A stretch of DNA of 6,018 bases, taken from Candidatus Heimdallarchaeota archaeon (GTDB taxonomy: Archaea > Asgardarchaeota > Njordarchaeia > Njordarchaeales > JAMOTR01). Shown one piece after another: positions 4,376-6,018 of the stretch. Each line of letters starts with the position of its first letter. The stretch's first letter is position 1. The position numbers and the translations under genes were made by a program. A model generated the notes under the pieces. It was given only the letters and a program-made list of their open reading frames with translations, searched no databases and had not been told where the DNA came from. Location of the stretch: the NCBI GenBank assembly GCA_027068385.1, contig JAMOTR010000047.1, positions 1 through 6,018 on the forward strand, written 5' to 3'.

Positions 4376-5817
4376 AGGGCGTCGAGAAGACGGTAATAGC
4401 GTTCGGTATAGATGGGGCTTGGGGTGCTCTTATTCGGGTATTTTTCTATAGGGTCGCGTCCCAAGCGGATTACGGAATAGCAGGATTCTTAGCTACCTCT
4501 GCTTATTTCTTCGCGATATTTTCCTTACTGGGGACAGACTACAGCGTGATCTTCTACGCGGCTTCAAGAGATAGGGAAACCCTCTCGAAATTGCTACTCG
4601 CTTCATCGACCCTTCCGCTTATAGGGAGCTTTCTCGATTATATCTTTACGTCCTCGCTCGCTTCCGCCCTCTTATCCTATTTATCCGCCCTTACGTTCGT
4701 TTCGACTTCTTATCTTATAGGGTCCAGGAGGTATAACGAAATACTTGCGCTAGTCATCTCTAAGCGTTCTATTCAGACGGCTTCCATGATCTACTTATAT
4801 AATTTGTACGGGGCGTCCGGAGCGGTTTACGGAATAGCTTTATCGATGATTCCTGGAGCCTTCATCTTCGTCCACGCCTCCTTATCTTACGGCTTTTCTA
4901 TGAGAGGAGTAAATGCGTTAGTAAAATCTGTAGCGAAGCTAAACTTCACGGCCGTAGCGCTCTCCGCCTCCCTCTACGTCGATAAGGTACTCCTAGGAAA
5001 GATCATGGGGCCCGAGGAGTTTAGCGGATACTACTTAGCGTTCCAGGTTATTCTACTCTTAAACGCATTATCCGACGGCGCTATGCGTTCGTCTACGAGC
5101 GAACAGATAGCGGGTAAGATTTCGTTATCCTCGAAGGCGTTCTTAGCTCTATTAGGTCTCTTATCTCCAATAGCTACTCGGTTCGGAGCACAGTACGTAA
5201 CGATCGTTCTGGGCTCGTCGGCTTCCGCGTACGTGTACCTACTAAAGCTCACGGGCTTCTATTTGCCCGCGGCTCTGATCCTATCTTATATTATAGGTAC
5301 CTCGGTCGGCTCTAAGAGAATACACGTAGCCGTCCTATCGTCGTCACTATCGCTTCTATTAAGGGCCGCGTTACCCGTATCGATGTACTTCTTATACTCG
5401 TCCGAGGGAGCGCTCATAGGCTATATCATCGCCACAGCGGTCTCGGGAATAGCGGGGTATGTGTATTTTAGGATGAAAGAGAAAAACGTAGAAGAGAAAC
5501 GAAACGCTATGACGCAGCCGGAGATGGAGATCATTCGGCAGAGAGATAACAAGATGCTCCGTAGGAAAGAGTACATAGTGCGTATCGATCACTTAGGGAA
5601 GCCCACACCCTCTAGGAGCGAGGTAAGGAGCCGGATGATACACTTCCTAAACGCGCCTCAGGAGACGTTGATTATAAAGCGCATCGTACAGCGCTTCGGG
5701 AGGCAGGACGCGTACGTTAAGGTATACGTATATTACACTCAAGAGGATATGTTCGACGTCGAAGATAAGAAGACGCTGAGGTTAAACGGATTCTTAAAAG
5801 AGGAGGCGACCGCTTGA
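4372..5817 (+). CDS. Wzx/MOP-flippase-like membrane protein continuous with ribosomal protein eS24, 481 aa
   Basis: Residues 1-367 form a polytopic membrane protein with roughly 11-13 hydrophobic segments and the layout of Wzx-type flippases of the MOP superfamily, which move lipid-linked glycans across membranes. The central YVDKVLLGKIMGPEEFSGYYLAFQVILL (about 202-229) resembles the conserved D-r-x-x-L-g...G-x-Y segment. Family assignment rests on pattern, so substrate is unknown. After the last span (346-366) comes a basic linker (RMKEKNVEEKRNA), expected on the cytoplasmic side, then from residue 380 a complete eS24. No stop codon separates them in this frame; both other frames stop near the join (TAG 5469-5471, TGA 5474-5476). 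It may be a true fusion, a readable overlap with internal eS24 initiation, or an artefact of a lost or gained base. Start ATG 4372 is coupled to the upstream gene through ATGA. Confidence 0.75.
   Translation: MKGVEKTVIAFGIDGAWGALIRVFFYRVASQADYGIAGFLATSAYFFAIFSLLGTDYSVIFYAASRDRETLSKLLLASSTLPLIGSFLDYIFTSSLASALLSYLSALTFVSTSYLIGSRRYNEILALVISKRSIQTASMIYLYNLYGASGAVYGIALSMIPGAFIFVHASLSYGFSMRGVNALVKSVAKLNFTAVALSASLYVDKVLLGKIMGPEEFSGYYLAFQVILLLNALSDGAMRSSTSEQIAGKISLSSKAFLALLGLLSPIATRFGAQYVTIVLGSSASAYVYLLKLTGFYLPAALILSYIIGTSVGSKRIHVAVLSSSLSLLLRAALPVSMYFLYSSEGALIGYIIATAVSGIAGYVYFRMKEKNVEEKRNAMTQPEMEIIRQRDNKMLRRKEYIVRIDHLGKPTPSRSEVRSRMIHFLNAPQETLIIKRIVQRFGRQDAYVKVYVYYTQEDMFDVEDKKTLRLNGFLKEEATA
5509..5817 (+). 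CDS. rps24e: Ribosomal protein eS24 (S24e), 102 aa from ATG 5509; in frame with the upstream membrane protein
   Basis: eS24 is a small-subunit ribosomal protein shared by archaea and eukaryotes. The family core is intact: MEIIRQRDNKMLRRKEYIVRIDH matches the mEI...NpLl.RrE..f.i.H opening, and KPTPSRSEVRSRM matches the hallmark pTPsr.eVr.kl. Then come LIIKRIVQRFGRQDAYVKVYVYYTQEDM (strand, helix, strand) and a short acidic/basic tail. From ATG 5509 the length is 102 aa, from ATG 5524 97 aa; both are normal for archaeal eS24. Neither start has a well-spaced SD site: GAAGAG is weak and far from 5509, and GGAG abuts 5524 directly. So separate initiation is not well supported, although a free eS24 must presumably exist if this is the only copy. 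The eS31 (S27ae) gene that often follows is not seen downstream. Confidence 0.9.
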   Translation: MTQPEMEIIRQRDNKMLRRKEYIVRIDHLGKPTPSRSEVRSRMIHFLNAPQETLIIKRIVQRFGRQDAYVKVYVYYTQEDMFDVEDKKTLRLNGFLKEEATA

Positions 5818-5818
5818 G

Positions 5819-5827
5819 TTTTTATTA
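5819..5827 (+). terminator. Oligo-T tract after eS24; possible terminator
   Basis: TTTTTATTA begins one base after the eS24 TGA. Archaeal transcripts often end in such T-runs without a hairpin, so this could close the 3383-5817 operon. The same AT-rich bases lie 33-40 nt before ATG 5860 and could instead act as a TATA-like element. Weak evidence for either role. Confidence 0.3.
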
Positions 5828-5859
5828 ACGGTTACGATTCATACGTCGACGATCAGTAC

Positions 5860-5982
5860 ATGTTCTGGAGTTATCTAGCGATTTCCGGGGACGATGAAGG
5901 GTGTATGGACTTTTCCACGAAGGCGTTCGCCTCCGATGAGGAGCTATATGAGCGGATACCGAAGTTCTCCGTAGCGTTTTAA
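5860..5982 (+). CDS. Possible small ORF or fragment, 40 aa, unrecognised
   Basis: ATG 5860 opens MFWSYLAISGDDEGCMDFST..., 40 residues to TAA 5980-5982. I do not recognise it. The same frame is open back to the eS24 stop (54 codons in all), with codon choice like the neighbouring genes, but contains no start other than the ATG, and no SD site precedes it. Near its end another frame becomes open (5952 to the window edge), reading ADTEVLRSVLKAILLRS..., which looks more like a coding helix than the true tail KFSVAF. So this may be a real short gene, the start of a longer gene broken by a frameshift, or chance. No membrane span, metal motif or zinc ribbon is present. Confidence 0.3.
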   Translation: MFWSYLAISGDDEGCMDFSTKAFASDEELYERIPKFSVAF

Positions 5983-6018
5983 AGGCCATACTGCTCAGAT
6001 CGATCGCTAGGTATCACG

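Noticed and set aside
1..6018. CRISPR array, insertion sequence, integrase or attachment site at the tRNA
   Set aside because: No spaced direct repeats, no transposase or integrase frame and no duplicated tRNA 3' end were found on reading the window.

Overview
The window looks like a compact archaeal genome segment, probably from a thermophilic crenarchaeote-like lineage. Evidence: an archaeal/eukaryotic-type ribosomal protein (eS24), an archaeal UPF0179 protein, arginine written mostly as AGA/AGG and isoleucine often as ATA, a tRNA with an encoded CCA end, short intergenic gaps, GGAGG-type ribosome sites for some genes and apparently leaderless starts behind AT-rich boxes for others. The exact lineage cannot be fixed from sequence alone.

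Layout. (1) Positions 1-1210, plus strand: two unrecognised genes, a 123-residue protein (56-427) and a 242-residue acidic/charged protein (482-1210), each with a strong ribosome site. (2) Positions 1217-1294, minus strand: a tRNA with CAU anticodon, most likely tRNA-Ile2 rather than methionine. (3) Positions 1327-3308, minus strand: a UPF0179 cysteine-rich protein, an undecaprenyl-diphosphatase-like membrane phosphatase (uppP) whose start lies inside the UPF0179 3' end, and deoxyribose-phosphate aldolase (deoC), which seems to have its own promoter. (4) Positions 3383-5817, plus strand: a shortened, divergent pyruvate-kinase-like protein, coupled by an ATGA overlap to a polytopic Wzx/MOP-flippase-like membrane protein that runs without a stop codon into a complete ribosomal protein eS24. 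(5) Positions 5818-6018: a T-run and a short weak ORF; the eS31 (S27ae) gene that often follows eS24 in archaea is not seen.

How the genes relate. UppP (lipid-carrier recycling) and the flippase-like protein could both serve lipid-linked glycan assembly, but they lie in different, divergent units, so this is only suggestive. deoC is nucleoside catabolism/central carbon metabolism. The outstanding feature is the continuous reading frame joining a membrane transporter to a ribosomal protein. If real, it would yield a membrane-anchored eS24 or require internal initiation or processing; a one-base sequencing error that removed an ATGA gene junction is the main competing explanation.
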